Below are positions 27,172-37,522 of a DNA stretch of 64,000 nt, piece after piece. The position numbers and the translations under genes are program-made. Every line of letters starts with the position of its first letter. The first letter of the stretch is position 1. Source of the DNA: Acetobacteraceae bacterium. Lineage in GTDB: Bacteria > Pseudomonadota > Alphaproteobacteria > Acetobacterales > Acetobacteraceae. The stretch spans positions 1 through 64,000 of the forward strand of contig JARLIM010000017.1 in assembly GCA_031291725.1 (NCBI GenBank). The letters are read 5' to 3'. Below the pieces are notes generated by a model that saw only the letters and a program-made list of their open reading frames with translations, was not told where the DNA came from and searched no databases.

Positions 27172-27828
27172 CTATTCAGTACGATTTCGATACTTATCCA
27201 TACGGCTCGAAACTCTCAAGGCATCGCCGGGGTCAAGCTGGAAATATCGACCGTCGTTGCGACGCGGCGCGACCAAACTGCCAGGCAATCTAACATTCCG
27301 CGCGATAGGTACCAAGCTTTGCTTTGCATACCAATCCATGAGCCTTTGTCCGCCTTCTGGAGCGGCATGCAGCCACAATTGGCCTCGGGCGGGGCCATTC
27401 AGGCTGACAGTGATGGCAACGTCGAGTGCAGCACTCATCAGGAGTTTAGGGCTGCCTTGCGCCTCGACCGCTGAAGAAGGGGCTCCCGCGAGATACCAGG
27501 CAAAGACTGAAGTTTGAGAATGGTCGACTGGATGGCGTTCGGTTTCCAGAAGCGAGATCATGGCAAGCGGAAACCCTGTCTCTGCCGTGCAGATTTGAAA
27601 CATTCTGGGGTTCCGTCTCGCACCGGCAGCAAAGGTCAACGTGGGGATGAGGGTTAGCCAGTCCCAATCATGGTCTGCGCGGTTGGTGTTGCCTTCAATG
27701 TGCGGCCTTTGCACATTTTCGACCCATTTGAGACAAAACGGTCGAACGGATGCCGGGGTGATTTGACGCACAACGACGCCAAGCATTTCACCATTGGCAG
27801 TGGGGAGGTGACTTATATGGCGAATCAC
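27172..27828 (-). CDS. Hypothetical protein, possibly GNAT-like, in mini-island
   Basis: A 218-residue protein starting with GTG (ATG at residue 15 is an alternative). The segment AMISLLETER followed later by GQLWLHAAPEGGQRLMDWYA and SLVPI resembles the order of strands and the final helix of GNAT acetyltransferases. The acetyl-CoA loop (Q/RxxGxG/A) is not evident, so I hold this loosely. It is the first gene of the island operon, and its base composition differs from the flanks. Confidence 0.55.
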   Translation of the reverse strand: MIRHISHLPTANGEMLGVVVRQITPASVRPFCLKWVENVQRPHIEGNTNRADHDWDWLTLIPTLTFAAGARRNPRMFQICTAETGFPLAMISLLETERHPVDHSQTSVFAWYLAGAPSSAVEAQGSPKLLMSAALDVAITVSLNGPARGQLWLHAAPEGGQRLMDWYAKQSLVPIARNVRLPGSLVAPRRNDGRYFQLDPGDALRVSSRMDKYRNRTE

Positions 27829-27947
27829 ACGATGTATTCCGAACTCTTGTGATGCTTAGCGGAACAATCACGGGTGATCAATTACCTCGCACGGGGGTGA
27901 AGTCGCCGAAAACTATTCACACACCATCAACGCCCTGGATCGAACAC

Positions 27948-29096
27948 CTACCGCCTGAGCATCCATAAACACCCAAACGCCACCACCCCCAATCCGCCCA
28001 TGATCGCCACCACCCAGATTGCCGGGAGGGTGGCGACGATGGGGGCGAACGCAGCAGGCGCCACGGCGGAGGCGATCATCGCCGGGCGGGCCAGCATCCC
28101 TATCCGCTCCGCATAGCCGCTCGGCCCGAACAGATAGAGCGGCAACGTGCCCCGGCTGATGGTGAACACGCCGTTGGATCCACCAAAACCGATGGCGAAA
28201 ATCGGCGCGGGAAAACCCAGCAACAGCGCCAACACCGATATCGGCAGCACCGATGCGCCATAGATCGCCGCCTGCATCGGTGAAAGATTGCGGCCGAAAT
28301 ACCAGTCGATCACCCGCGCGCCGACCTGCGCCGGCCCAATCATCGCCGCCGCCGCCACCGAAGCCGCCAAGGTGAAGCCCAAGCCCTGCATCAGCACCAG
28401 CAGATGCACGAACACTGCCGAATTCAGCGCCGAGCGCACGGTGAAATAGCTCGCCAGCCAGAAGAACGCATGCGGCGGCGGCTCGGGCAGGCATGCGGCG
28501 ACACGGCGCGTGCTCGCCGTCACCTCCGGCGCTTGCCCGATGCGGGGCACACAGGCGAGCACGACCGGCAAGATCGCCAGCAGCTGCACCAAGGCGAACA
28601 CCGCCAATGTCCAGCGCCAGCCGACTGCCGCCACCAGATAGGTGCCCGATGGCCAGCCCACGGTGGAGGCAAACCCGGCCATCATCGTCACGCCGACAAT
28701 CGAGGGTCGCGCGGCGGTACCAAGCAGGCGGCCGATGGTGCCGAAGGCTGCATCGTACAGCCCCAGCGCCATGCCGATGCCGGTGATGGCCCAGGCGAGA
28801 TACCAGCCGACCACACCGGGGGTGATCGCCAAGCCACCCAATCCAAGCGCGGTCACGAGGGGGGCGGCGATCAACACGTCGCGCCCGCCGCGCGTCTCGA
28901 TCCAGCGCCCGACCAGTGGCGAGGCGGCACCGCAGACGAGCAATCCGGCCGAAAACCCGCCGACCAGCATCGCCCGCGACACGCCCAGATCGACCGAAGC
29001 CGGGCCGGACATCGTGGCCGGAATGTAATAGGTCGTGGCCCACGCCAGGGTCTGGGTGAAGCCAAGGCCGAGGGTGAGGCGTCGCGTGTTGATCAT
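27948..29096 (-). CDS. MFS transporter
   Basis: A 382-residue major facilitator with 12 hydrophobic segments and a loop 2-3 motif (SPLVGRWIETRGGRDVL) resembling the MFS signature. I start at ATG 29096 (MINTRRLTLGLGFTQTLAW). The upstream frame to 29306 is Trp/Arg/Pro-rich and not credible. The protein resembles oxalate/formate or monocarboxylate-type permeases, but the substrate is open. Its last six codons lie inside the right copy of the 20-bp repeat. Confidence 0.85.
   Translation of the reverse strand: MINTRRLTLGLGFTQTLAWATTYYIPATMSGPASVDLGVSRAMLVGGFSAGLLVCGAASPLVGRWIETRGGRDVLIAAPLVTALGLGGLAITPGVVGWYLAWAITGIGMALGLYDAAFGTIGRLLGTAARPSIVGVTMMAGFASTVGWPSGTYLVAAVGWRWTLAVFALVQLLAILPVVLACVPRIGQAPEVTASTRRVAACLPEPPPHAFFWLASYFTVRSALNSAVFVHLLVLMQGLGFTLAASVAAAAMIGPAQVGARVIDWYFGRNLSPMQAAIYGASVLPISVLALLLGFPAPIFAIGFGGSNGVFTISRGTLPLYLFGPSGYAERIGMLARPAMIASAVAPAAFAPIVATLPAIWVVAIMGGLGVVAFGCLWMLRR
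27949..27968 (+). repeat. Right 20-bp direct repeat of mini-island
   Basis: TACCGCCTGAGCATCCATAA, identical to 26793-26812. It encodes the C-terminus of the MFS gene on the minus strand. Confidence 0.85.
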
Positions 29097-29154
29097 TGCG
29101 CCGAGTGTGCGCGGTCGCTTGGTTGGGTGGAAGAGGGGCGGTGGGCGTGGCGGA

Positions 29155-31083
29155 TCAGATCGCCACCCGTACGCCCAATTCCACCACGCGATCACTCGGG
29201 ATGCGGAAGAATTCGGTGGCAGGTGTCGCGTTGCGGGCAAGGAAAAGGAACAGCCACATCCGCCAGATCGCCATCTTCGGGGCCATCGCCGCAACCAGGG
29301 TTTCACGGCCGAGGAAATAGCTTGCCTGCATCGGCTCGATCTCCAGCCCCTGCCCGCGCAGCATGCCGAGGTCGCGTGGCAAATTCGGGCTTTCCATGTA
29401 GCCGTAATACAGCAGAACGCGCTGAATGCCCGGCGCCAACTCGGTGATCTTCGCCCGCTCGCCCGGCGGCATGTCCGGCACGTCGCGGGTGGAGACGGTC
29501 ACGAACAGCACCTTCTCATGCAGAACCTTGTTGTGCTTGAGGTTGTGCAGCAGCGCGCCCGGCACATAATCCGGGTTGCCGGTCATGAACACCGCCATTC
29601 CCGGCACCCGAATGGTGCGCGAATGCGGCAGGCGGGCAAGGAAGGTGGCCAGCGGCAGGCTGTCCTGCTTCCAGCGATCCACCAGCAGATCGCGCCCACG
29701 CTTCCAACTGGTCATCAGCGCCAACAGGCCCAGACCCAGCATCAACGGCACCCAGCCGCCTTCGGGGATCTTCAGCGCGTTGGCGGCGAAGAAGGTGGCG
29801 TCCATGACGGTGAATGCGCCGAACACGCCCAAAGCCAGCATGCGCGACCAATGGAATTGGCGGCGGAAGACCACGATGGACAGAATGCAGGTGCAGATAA
29901 ACGTGCCCGTCACCGCAATGCCATAGGCCGAGGCCAGCGCGTCCGACGAGCGGAAGGCGAAGACCAGCACCAGCACGCCCACCATCAGCACGGTGTTGAT
30001 CTGCGGCACATAAATCTGGCCTTCCTCGGTGGCCGAGGTGTGATCGACGCGCATGCGCGGCAGGAAGCCGAGCTGCATGCATTGGCGGGTGACGGAATAG
30101 GCCCCGGAGATCAACGCCTGCGAGGCGATCACCGTGGCCAGCGTGGCCAGCACGATCAGCGGGATCAGCGCCCAGCTCGGTGCCATCCGATAGAATGGGT
30201 TTTCGGCCGCTGACGGATCGGCCAACACGAGCGCGCCCTGACCGAAATAATTCAGCACCAGGCAGGGCAGAACGAAGAAATTCCAGGCAACGCGGATCGA
30301 GGCCGCGCCGAAATGCCCCATATCGGCATACAGCGCCTCCGCCCCGGTCACCGCCAGCACCACGGAACCGAGGGCGACGAAGGCCGCCCAGCCGTGATGC
30401 ATCAGCAGCGCGAAACCGTAGGTCGGCGACAGCGCGTAGAGCACCAACGGGTTCTTCACCAACTGAACCACACCCAGGCCGCCAATGGTGAGGAACCAAA
30501 TGGCCATCACCGGCCCGAAAATCCGGCCCACCGAGCCCGTCCCGCGCGATTGCACGGCGAACAGAACGACGATCACGATGGCGGAAACCGGCAGCACCAA
30601 TTCCTTCAAGGTGGGTGCCACTTCCTCCATGCCTTCAACCGCCGAGAGAACCGAAATCGCAGGGGTAATCACGCCGTCGCCGAAAAACAGGCAGGCTCCG
30701 GCAATGCCGATCAGCGCCAGTGTGCGGCGGAAGGCCTGGTTCTTCATGCTGCGTTGCGCCAGCACCATCAGCGCCAGGATGCCGCCCTCGCCCCGGTTAT
30801 CCGCCCGCATCACCAGCAGAACGTATTTCACCGTCACGACCATGATCAACGACCAGAAGATCAATGAGAGCACGCCAAGCAGATCGCCCTGCGCGATTTT
30901 CTCCGAGCCGAATTGGTCGATGCTGGCCTTGAGCGCATAGAGCGGGCTGGTGCCGATATCGCCATACACCACCCCCAGCACCCCCAGCACCAATGGCCAG
31001 GTGACGCCGTGCGGCACATGATGCGGCAAAGCCTCTGTGCCGGCGTCAACGGCGGTGTCAGCGGAGTGATCGTTGGCGCTCAT
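29155..31083 (-). CDS. kup: KUP family potassium uptake protein
   Basis: A 642-residue K+/H+ symporter with about 12 helices. TM1 carries the family motif [16 protein letters not shown], followed by [28 protein letters not shown] and [14 protein letters not shown]. The cytoplasmic C-terminal domain (about 480-642) is present in full and ends in [10 protein letters not shown]. yggS lies 30 bases upstream on the same strand. Confidence 0.95.
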   Translation of the reverse strand: MSANDHSADTAVDAGTEALPHHVPHGVTWPLVLGVLGVVYGDIGTSPLYALKASIDQFGSEKIAQGDLLGVLSLIFWSLIMVVTVKYVLLVMRADNRGEGGILALMVLAQRSMKNQAFRRTLALIGIAGACLFFGDGVITPAISVLSAVEGMEEVAPTLKELVLPVSAIVIVVLFAVQSRGTGSVGRIFGPVMAIWFLTIGGLGVVQLVKNPLVLYALSPTYGFALLMHHGWAAFVALGSVVLAVTGAEALYADMGHFGAASIRVAWNFFVLPCLVLNYFGQGALVLADPSAAENPFYRMAPSWALIPLIVLATLATVIASQALISGAYSVTRQCMQLGFLPRMRVDHTSATEEGQIYVPQINTVLMVGVLVLVFAFRSSDALASAYGIAVTGTFICTCILSIVVFRRQFHWSRMLALGVFGAFTVMDATFFAANALKIPEGGWVPLMLGLGLLALMTSWKRGRDLLVDRWKQDSLPLATFLARLPHSRTIRVPGMAVFMTGNPDYVPGALLHNLKHNKVLHEKVLFVTVSTRDVPDMPPGERAKITELAPGIQRVLLYYGYMESPNLPRDLGMLRGQGLEIEPMQASYFLGRETLVAAMAPKMAIWRMWLFLFLARNATPATEFFRIPSDRVVELGVRVAI

Positions 31084-31113
31084 AGTGGCCCTCAGTGCGT
31101 CGGTGGCGGATGG

Positions 31114-31824
31114 TTACGGCGTGGCTGCATCGGGTGCAAGCGTGGGCCTGCGACCGAATATTGCAGTTCCAACACGAACATGCGTGGCCCCATGTGCAAT
31201 GGCGATCTCGAAATCGCTCGACATGCCCATCGAGACCACGGCAAGCCCATGCAAGCGGGCCATTTCCGCCAATTTGGTGAAATACGGTGCCGGATCGCCC
31301 TCGGCGGGGGGGATGCACATCAGGCCGTGCAACCCCGCCCCGAAGCGGGTTTGGCAGGCTGCGATGAAGGCGTCGGCCTCGGCCAGGGGAATGCCGCCTT
31401 TCTGCGCCTCGTCTCCTATATTGACCTGCACGAGCAACGACGGTGCCCGCCCCTCGCGTTGAATGGCGTCGGCGATGGCGTCGGCCAAGCGCGGGCGGTC
31501 CAGCGTTTCGATGCAATCGGCCAACCGCACCGCCTCGCGCGCCTTGTTGGTTTGCAATCCGCCGATGATGTGCAGGCGCATGGCGGGATGTGCCGCGCGC
31601 AGAAGCGGAAATTTCGTTGCCGCCTCCTGCACGCGATTTTCGCCGAACACCGATTGACCGGCATCCAACGCCGCAATCACCGCCTTAACAGGGTGGGTCT
31701 TGGAGACCGCCACCAGAGTGACATCCGCTTCCGCCCGTCCTGCCGCGTGGCAGGCGTCGCGGATGCGCTGACGGATGACAGAAAGATTCTGCGCGATGGC
31801 CGGGGGGGAGGACGAAAGGATCAT
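31114..31824 (-). CDS. YggS/PROSC family PLP homeostasis protein
   Basis: A 236-residue single-domain fold-type III PLP protein that buffers pyridoxal phosphate and has no known catalytic reaction. It has the PLP lysine in LVAVSKTHP, FGENRVQEA, HIIGGLQTNKA, and the phosphate-binding end SMGMSSDFEIAIAHGATHVR with VGTAIFG. It precedes kup, with which it is probably cotranscribed. Confidence 0.93.
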   Translation of the reverse strand: MILSSSPPAIAQNLSVIRQRIRDACHAAGRAEADVTLVAVSKTHPVKAVIAALDAGQSVFGENRVQEAATKFPLLRAAHPAMRLHIIGGLQTNKAREAVRLADCIETLDRPRLADAIADAIQREGRAPSLLVQVNIGDEAQKGGIPLAEADAFIAACQTRFGAGLHGLMCIPPAEGDPAPYFTKLAEMARLHGLAVVSMGMSSDFEIAIAHGATHVRVGTAIFGRRPTLAPDAATP

Positions 31825-32095
31825 GCCAGATTCATACCCTTTTTATTGCGATGCACCAAAGCCATACCCCTGTTGCATGTGTGCCACAGTGTTTCAGAAA
31901 TGCCATGTCGTTCGTCCTCGGCGGATTGCCGGATCGGAAAGCACAGTTCAATACTCCGGTCAGGTCTGGCGGCTCCCGCCCAGGTTAAATCGCTTCGGCA
32001 AGAATGTCCCCGTGCTTGGCGCGGCTGCCGGGTGTGACTGGGAGACGGGGCGAGGCTCGCAATTTGCCGGTGTACGGCAGTTTTTGGAGGATTAC

Positions 32096-33388
32096 ATGCG
32101 TAAGATCATGCTGGCCGCTACGGCCGTTGCGGGTCTGGGTCTGGCCGTTTCGGCTAACGCTCAGGCTCTGAACCCGACCATCACCTCGCCGGGCTTCCTT
32201 GGCTCCGCTGGCGGCGCTGCTCCCGAAGCTGGCACCGTTGCCGTCTATGTGAAGGGTAAGGTCTACTCGGCTATCTCCGCTGGTTCCGACAGCGGTTCCG
32301 CTGGCGCCGGTAACGCTGGCAAGCTGAACACCACCGACATCATGACCGCGATGCGTCTGTATTTCGGCTTCGACGGCAAGAGCAACCAGGGCCTCGAATA
32401 CGGCTCGCTGATCGAACTGCGTCAGTTCTATGACGGCCAGTACCAGAACGGTTCCGCTGCGGACCCGGTGCAGGTTCGTCGTGAGCGCGTCTACATCGGC
32501 ACGCCGGTCGCTGGCCGCCTGACGATCGGCACCACGGACGGTGCGCTCGGCCTGCTCGACACCGGTGACTGGGGCGCTACCCCGTTCGACGTCGTTGGCG
32601 GTTGGGTTGGCGACGTGAACGCTTACGGCCGCACCAAGAACACGCTGCTGAACTACCCGTTCGCTTCGCAGTCCGGCGAATACATGACCAACAAGCTGGT
32701 CTACACCTCGCCGAACTTCAGCGGCGTTGATCTCGCCCTGAGCTTCGAGCCGAACATGCAGTCCGGCCTGGGTTATTGCGCCCAGAACGCCTACACCGCG
32801 ACGGCTTGTAACTCGGCCGTCAGCATCGGCACGTCGACGATCGACAAGCAGGGCTCGCGCTCGAACACGATCGAAGCCGCTGCTCGCTACAAGGGCTCGT
32901 TCGGTCCGGCCGCCGTGGCTGCTGAAGTCGGCACCTGGCAGTCGAACGTCGTGAAGGGCAATGCCAACGTCACGAAGGGCCTCAGCGTCCTCGACGCCGG
33001 CCTGACGGCCAGCGCTTCGGGCTTCACCGTTGGTGGCCACTTCATGAGCGGCAACATGACCGGTGGCAACCAGCCGGAACTGAAGGGCGCGAAGCAGAGC
33101 CAGTTCGGCATGGTTGGCGCTTCCTACACCTTCGGCAGCACCGTTGTTGGCGCGTCGTACATCGACCTGAACTCGGCGAACAGCTCGGTTGCTCTCGGCA
33201 TGCTGCATGAAACCGGCGTGAACGTTGGCGCGACCTACGACTTCGCTCCGGGCGCGGCCGTGTTCCTGTCGGGCATCTATGGCACCCGCCACGAGAACGG
33301 CTTCAACATCCTGGCCGGCGCTGCCGGTGCCACCCACAACAGCGTGCAGGCTCGCTCGATCGCTGTGGGTTCTGTGTTCAACTTCTGA
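32096..33388 (+). CDS. Outer-membrane porin
   Basis: A 430-residue porin with a signal peptide (MRKIMLAATAVAGLGLAVSA to NAQA). The mature part consists of amphipathic beta-strands rich in Gly, Ala, Ser, Tyr and Asn (AVYVKGKVYSAISAG, GRLTIGTTDGALG) and ends in ARSIAVGSVFNF, with the terminal aromatic that BamA recognises. Codon use is strongly biased, as in very abundant proteins. The ribosome-binding site is a perfect GGAGG. A 270-base gap upstream is shared with the divergent yggS promoter and shows nothing else clear. Confidence 0.92.
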   Translation: MRKIMLAATAVAGLGLAVSANAQALNPTITSPGFLGSAGGAAPEAGTVAVYVKGKVYSAISAGSDSGSAGAGNAGKLNTTDIMTAMRLYFGFDGKSNQGLEYGSLIELRQFYDGQYQNGSAADPVQVRRERVYIGTPVAGRLTIGTTDGALGLLDTGDWGATPFDVVGGWVGDVNAYGRTKNTLLNYPFASQSGEYMTNKLVYTSPNFSGVDLALSFEPNMQSGLGYCAQNAYTATACNSAVSIGTSTIDKQGSRSNTIEAAARYKGSFGPAAVAAEVGTWQSNVVKGNANVTKGLSVLDAGLTASASGFTVGGHFMSGNMTGGNQPELKGAKQSQFGMVGASYTFGSTVVGASYIDLNSANSSVALGMLHETGVNVGATYDFAPGAAVFLSGIYGTRHENGFNILAGAAGATHNSVQARSIAVGSVFNF

Positions 33389-33411
33389 TCCGTCAGAAGC
33401 CTGAAACTGAG

Positions 33412-33439
33412 AGGGCGGCAGGCAACTGTCGCCCTTTTT
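33412..33439 (+). terminator. Porin terminator
   Basis: AGGGCG pairs with CGCCCT, with an inner CAG/CTG pair, and is followed by TTTTTGTTTG. It lies 24 bases after the porin stop. Confidence 0.85.
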
Positions 33440-33493
33440 GTTTGTTTGGTGCCGATGAGATCGTGATGATTCTGGGTTGAAGAAACATCGCCC

Positions 33494-33514
33494 CGTCATT
33501 GCGCGCGCGCTGAC
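33494..33514 (+). repeat. Truncated dispersed repeat
   Basis: CGTCATTGCGCGCGCGCTGAC matches only the left end of the repeat family. Confidence 0.4.
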
Positions 33515-33641
33515 AGGGGGAGGTGGTCATTTTGCCTCTCATTTCCCCCCACTCCGGCCTTTTGCGCCTCGGCTTGGCGGGATGTCGGCATTGCGCTACA
33601 AGCGGGCTCCTGGATTTCGTTCACGCTCAAAGGCCATATCA

Positions 33642-34178
33642 ATGCGCGCTCGCCTTTTCGCCGTTCTGACTTTTGGCCTGCTTGCCACATCCCTGGTCGG
33701 GTGCGGTAACACGCGTGAGACGCGGCCCGACGAATATGCCAACGACCCGCGCTTCAGCGGCCCTCCCGGCTCGCTGGTCAGCGATGACGGTGGTGCGAGC
33801 ATTGTTTTCGGTGTCAATAAAGCCAAAGGCTCCGATGCCGCGATGGCTGGCGCTGGCGTGTCGGTGAACGCCTATCTCTGGCGCGGTGCGCTCGACACGC
33901 TCTCCTTCATGCCGCTTGCCTCCGCCGATCCGTTTGGCGGCGTGATCATCACCGATTGGTATACGCCGGCCGGCACCACCGGCGAGCGTTTCAAAGCCAC
34001 CGCCTATATTCTGGGCCGCGAACTGCGCGCCGATGCGGTGCGCGTGGCGCTGTTCCATCAGATCAGCAAGGGCGGCCAATGGATCGATGCCCCGGTCAGC
34101 GTCGGAACGCAGACCGAATTGGAAGACAAGGTTCTCACCCGGGCGCGCGAATTGCGCACACAGAGCGTGGGTGGCTGA
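33642..34178 (+). CDS. DUF3576 lipoprotein
   Basis: A 178-residue lipoprotein of an alphaproteobacterial family of unknown function. The signal peptide ends in lipobox LVGC (about residues 20-23). The conserved core includes YLWRGALDTLSFMPLASADP and FGGVIITDWYTPAG. I start at ATG 33642; the open frame upstream (from 33477) overlaps a repeat and is not credible. The family is often found upstream of leuS and lptE, as here, which hints at an outer-membrane role. Confidence 0.88.
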   Translation: MRARLFAVLTFGLLATSLVGCGNTRETRPDEYANDPRFSGPPGSLVSDDGGASIVFGVNKAKGSDAAMAGAGVSVNAYLWRGALDTLSFMPLASADPFGGVIITDWYTPAGTTGERFKATAYILGRELRADAVRVALFHQISKGGQWIDAPVSVGTQTELEDKVLTRARELRTQSVGG

Positions 34179-34191
34179 CGCTCCCATCCTC

Positions 34192-34280
34192 CGTTATCGC
34201 GCGTGGCGTGGCGATCCAGGAATCTGAGGCCCGGCCTGTGGCCCCTGGATTGCCCGTCGCGCCGCTCCCCGCAATGACGG
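34192..34280. repeat. Dispersed palindromic repeat, diverged form
   Basis: The left arm CGTTATCGCGCGTGGCGTGG with GATCCAG is mirrored by CTGGATTGC and the right arm ending CGCAATGACGG. It fills the gap before leuS. Confidence 0.6.
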
Positions 34281-34361
34281 TATCTGTCGTTGAATATTGC
34301 CCCGTAAGCCATTCTGCCCGATAGAGAGCGTCGATTTCTGACGTTCTGTATCGGGTTTTCC

Positions 34362-36983
34362 ATGTCCTCCTCGACCACTGTCCAAGCTGAAACCCCCGCT
34401 GACGCGCCACGCTACGATTTCCGCGCCGCCGAACCGCGCTGGCAGGCCGCGTGGAACGAAGCGTCGTGCTTCCGGGTGGAGGACGTGCCGACGGACGGCC
34501 GCCCGAAATACTACGTGCTGGAGATGTTCCCGTATCCGTCGGGCAAGATCCACATGGGCCATGTGCGCAACTACACCCTGGGTGACGTGGTGGCGCGCTA
34601 CAAGCGGGCGCGGGGTTTCTCCGTGTTGCATCCGATGGGCTGGGACGCCTTCGGCCTGCCCGCCGAAAACGCCGCGCGTGAGCGTGGTGTGCATCCGGCG
34701 AAATGGACCTGGGACAACATCGCCAACATGCGCACCGAATTGCAGCGCATGGGGCTGTCCATCGACTGGACCCGCGAATTCGCCACCTGCGATCCGTCCT
34801 ATTACGGCCAGCAGCAATCGCTGTTCATCGACATGCTCCGCAAGGGCCTGGTGGAGCGGCGCGAAGCCTATGTGAACTGGGATCCGGTGGACAACACCGT
34901 GCTGGCCAATGAGCTGGTGATCGACGGCCGTGGCTGGCGCTCGGGGGCGCTGGTGGAGAAGAAGAAGCTCGCCACCTGGGTGTTCCGCATCACCGACGAA
35001 GCGCCGGAGTTGCTCTCTGCGCTCGACGAGATGGATCGCTGGCCGGAGCGCGTGCGGCTGATGCAGGCGAACTGGATCGGCCGCTCCGAAGGGGCGCGGG
35101 TGCGTTTCCCGTTGGTCGATGGCAGCGGCGAAATCGAGGTCTACACCACGCGGCCGGACACGCTGTTCGGCATGTCCTTCCTGGCGGTGGCGGCTGAGCA
35201 CCCGATTGCCGCCGCTGTCGCCGCTGGCAATGCCGAGGCCGCCGCCTTCGTTGCCGATTGCCAAAGCAAGGGGACCTCGGAAGCGGTTCTGGAGACGCTG
35301 GAGAAGAAGGGCTTCGACACCGGCCTGCGCGTGCGCAACCCGTTCAACGGGCAGGATTATCCGGTGTGGATCGCCAATTTCGTGCTGATGGAATACGGCA
35401 CCGGCGCCATCTTCGGCTGCCCGGCGCATGACCAGCGCGATCTGGATTTCGCCCGTAAATACGACCTTAACGTGCTGCCGGTGGTGCTGCCGCCGGGTGA
35501 GGACGCCGCGAGCTTCCACGTTGCCAACAAGGCGCATGATGGCGTGGGCACGCTGTTCAACTCCGGCTTTCTCGACGGCCTCGCCCCCGACACCGCCCGC
35601 AAGGCGGCGATTGCCAAGCTCGAAGAACAGGGCATCGGGCGCGGCGTGGTCAATTGGCGTCTGCGTGACTGGGGCGTGTCGCGTCAACGCTATTGGGGTT
35701 GCCCGATCCCGGTCATTCACTGCGACGATTGCGGCGTGGTGACGGTGCCGCAGGCGGATCTGCCGCTGCGTCTGCCGGAAGATGTCACCTTCGACCGCCC
35801 CGGCAATCCGCTGGATCATCATCCGACCTGGAAACACGTCAACTGCCCGTCCTGCGGCAAGCCTGCGCTGCGCGAGACCGACACGTTCGACACCTTCGTT
35901 GATTCGTCCTGGTATTTCGCCCGCTTCTGTTCCCCGCAGGCCGATGTGCCGGTCAATCGTGCGGCGGTGGATCATTGGCTGCCGGTGGATCAATATATTG
36001 GCGGCATCGAGCATGCGATTTTGCATCTGCTCTATTCGCGCTATTTCACCCGCGCGATGGGCCATACCGGCCATCTCTCGGCCAAAGAGCCGTTCGCCGG
36101 GCTGTTCACCCAGGGCATGGTGAACCACGAGAGCTACAAGGGTGCCGATGGCCGTTGGCTGTATCCGGAAGAAATCATCCGCAACGCCGACGGCACAGCC
36201 ACCCACAAGGACACCGGCGAGGTTGTCACCGTGGGTCGCATCGAGGCGATGAGCAAATCCAAGCGCAACACCATCGACCCGGCGGAGATCATTGGCCGCT
36301 ATGGTGCGGATACCGCGCGCTGGTTCATCCTCTCCGACAACCCGCCCGAGCGCGACATGGAGTGGACGGAGAGCGGCGTGTTGGGCGCGTATCGCTTTAC
36401 CCAACGTCTGTTCCGCCTTGCCGAGACCGCACCTGTGGGCACCATGGGCGCGTTGCCGGCGGAATGCGCGCCTGCTGCCCGCAATTTGCGCCGTGCCACG
36501 CATCGCACCATTGTCAGCATCACCGACGCGCTGGAGAATTTCGCCTTCAATGTCGCCGTGGCGCGCGTTTACGAGTTCGCCAATGCCCTCACCGATGCCG
36601 AGCGCGCCGGAGCTGACCTGCCGGGCATGGCATGGGCGCGCGCTGAGGCGTTCAGCGTGCTGGTGCGGCTGATCTCACCGATGATGCCGCATCTGGCGGA
36701 AGAAATCTCGGCGCGCCTGTCCGAGGGGGCGGCTGCCCTGATTGCGCAATCCGGCTGGCCGGAAGCCGATCCGGCATTGCTGGTGGCGGATTCTGTCAAA
36801 ATCGCCGTGCAGGTGATGGGCAAGCTGCGGGGCACCATTGAGGTTGCTCCCGGCGCGGAAGAAGGCGATGTTCTCGCCGCAGCCCTCGCCGATCCCAATG
36901 TGGCGCGGGCTCTGGAGGGCAAGCGCGTGGTCAAGCGGGTTTATGTGCCCAACCGGATCGTCAATTTCGTGATTGCGGGGTGA
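34362..36983 (+). CDS. leuS: Leucyl-tRNA synthetase
   Basis: An 873-residue class Ia synthetase. The HIGH-type motif is in [14 protein letters not shown] near residue 60. The CP1 editing domain has TTRPDTLFG-type sequence ([13 protein letters not shown]) and a conserved aspartate region (ACPAHDQRD-like, here [13 protein letters not shown]). The KMSKS loop is [10 protein letters not shown] near 630, and the anticodon and C-terminal domains are complete. lptE begins three bases after its stop codon. Confidence 0.98.
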   Translation: MSSSTTVQAETPADAPRYDFRAAEPRWQAAWNEASCFRVEDVPTDGRPKYYVLEMFPYPSGKIHMGHVRNYTLGDVVARYKRARGFSVLHPMGWDAFGLPAENAARERGVHPAKWTWDNIANMRTELQRMGLSIDWTREFATCDPSYYGQQQSLFIDMLRKGLVERREAYVNWDPVDNTVLANELVIDGRGWRSGALVEKKKLATWVFRITDEAPELLSALDEMDRWPERVRLMQANWIGRSEGARVRFPLVDGSGEIEVYTTRPDTLFGMSFLAVAAEHPIAAAVAAGNAEAAAFVADCQSKGTSEAVLETLEKKGFDTGLRVRNPFNGQDYPVWIANFVLMEYGTGAIFGCPAHDQRDLDFARKYDLNVLPVVLPPGEDAASFHVANKAHDGVGTLFNSGFLDGLAPDTARKAAIAKLEEQGIGRGVVNWRLRDWGVSRQRYWGCPIPVIHCDDCGVVTVPQADLPLRLPEDVTFDRPGNPLDHHPTWKHVNCPSCGKPALRETDTFDTFVDSSWYFARFCSPQADVPVNRAAVDHWLPVDQYIGGIEHAILHLLYSRYFTRAMGHTGHLSAKEPFAGLFTQGMVNHESYKGADGRWLYPEEIIRNADGTATHKDTGEVVTVGRIEAMSKSKRNTIDPAEIIGRYGADTARWFILSDNPPERDMEWTESGVLGAYRFTQRLFRLAETAPVGTMGALPAECAPAARNLRRATHRTIVSITDALENFAFNVAVARVYEFANALTDAERAGADLPGMAWARAEAFSVLVRLISPMMPHLAEEISARLSEGAAALIAQSGWPEADPALLVADSVKIAVQVMGKLRGTIEVAPGAEEGDVLAAALADPNVARALEGKRVVKRVYVPNRIVNFVIAG

Positions 36984-36985
36984 GT

Positions 36986-37519
36986 ATGCGCATCGGTCGC
37001 CGGTTCGCTTTGTCTGGGTCGGCCCTCGCAATGGTGGGGCTGGCGGGTGGCTGTGGCTTCCGCCCGCTCTATGGCCGGATGGGCGATGGCACGGCGATGC
37101 CTGAGCAATTGCGCCAGGTGGATGTGGCGCTCATCCCCGATCGCGCGGGCCAGTTGCTGCGCGAGGAATTGCAGCGCCGGTTGCAGGGAGAGTCTGGCAG
37201 CGGGAGCAAATCCTATCTGTTGACCGTGACGTACAATGTCTCTGATCAAGGCGTTGCCACCGAATTCACCACCTCGGCCCAGACGCGCGTGCGGGTGATC
37301 GGGGAGGCGCATTGGTCGTTGATATCGATACGTGGCGAAGCGCATGAGATCGCCTCGGGTTGGGCAAAATCCAATGATGGGGCCAACCTGATTGACGTTC
37401 AGTATTTTTATAGCGACCTACAGCATGAAAATGTGGTCAGGCGTATTTCAACTGATATTTCACAGAAAATTGTAACTGATATTGCTGCTTATTTTCAAAA
37501 TATGAAGAAGTCAGGCTGA
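36986..37519 (+). CDS. lptE: LPS-assembly lipoprotein LptE
   Basis: A 177-residue outer-membrane lipoprotein that plugs and matures LptD. The signal peptide ends in lipobox LAGGC, followed by the family start GFRPLYG. I start at ATG 36986; a GTG at 36980 overlaps the leuS stop and is also possible. Order leuS-lptE-holA is the standard proteobacterial arrangement. Confidence 0.93.
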   Translation: MRIGRRFALSGSALAMVGLAGGCGFRPLYGRMGDGTAMPEQLRQVDVALIPDRAGQLLREELQRRLQGESGSGSKSYLLTVTYNVSDQGVATEFTTSAQTRVRVIGEAHWSLISIRGEAHEIASGWAKSNDGANLIDVQYFYSDLQHENVVRRISTDISQKIVTDIAAYFQNMKKSG

Positions 37520-37522
37520 GTT

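Larger units (their letters stand above)
26813..27968. mobile_element. Mini-island between perfect 20-bp direct repeats
   Basis: About 1.16 kb with one repeat copy, carrying two minus-strand genes of unknown family and stretches visibly richer in A/T than the surroundings (for example 27055-27085). Removing it with one repeat would join tlpA and the MFS gene tail to tail. The single repeat would then supply the TGA of tlpA and the closing codons of the MFS gene, still ending in a stop. No integrase or transposase is present, so the mechanism is unknown. Confidence 0.6.

Noticed and set aside
31825-32095. Open frame extending the porin 107 codons upstream
   Set aside because: The perfect signal peptide and GGAGG site place the start at 32096.
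34194-36503. Long minus-strand open frame opposite leuS
   Set aside because: Shadow of leuS codon structure with no recognisable motif or start context.
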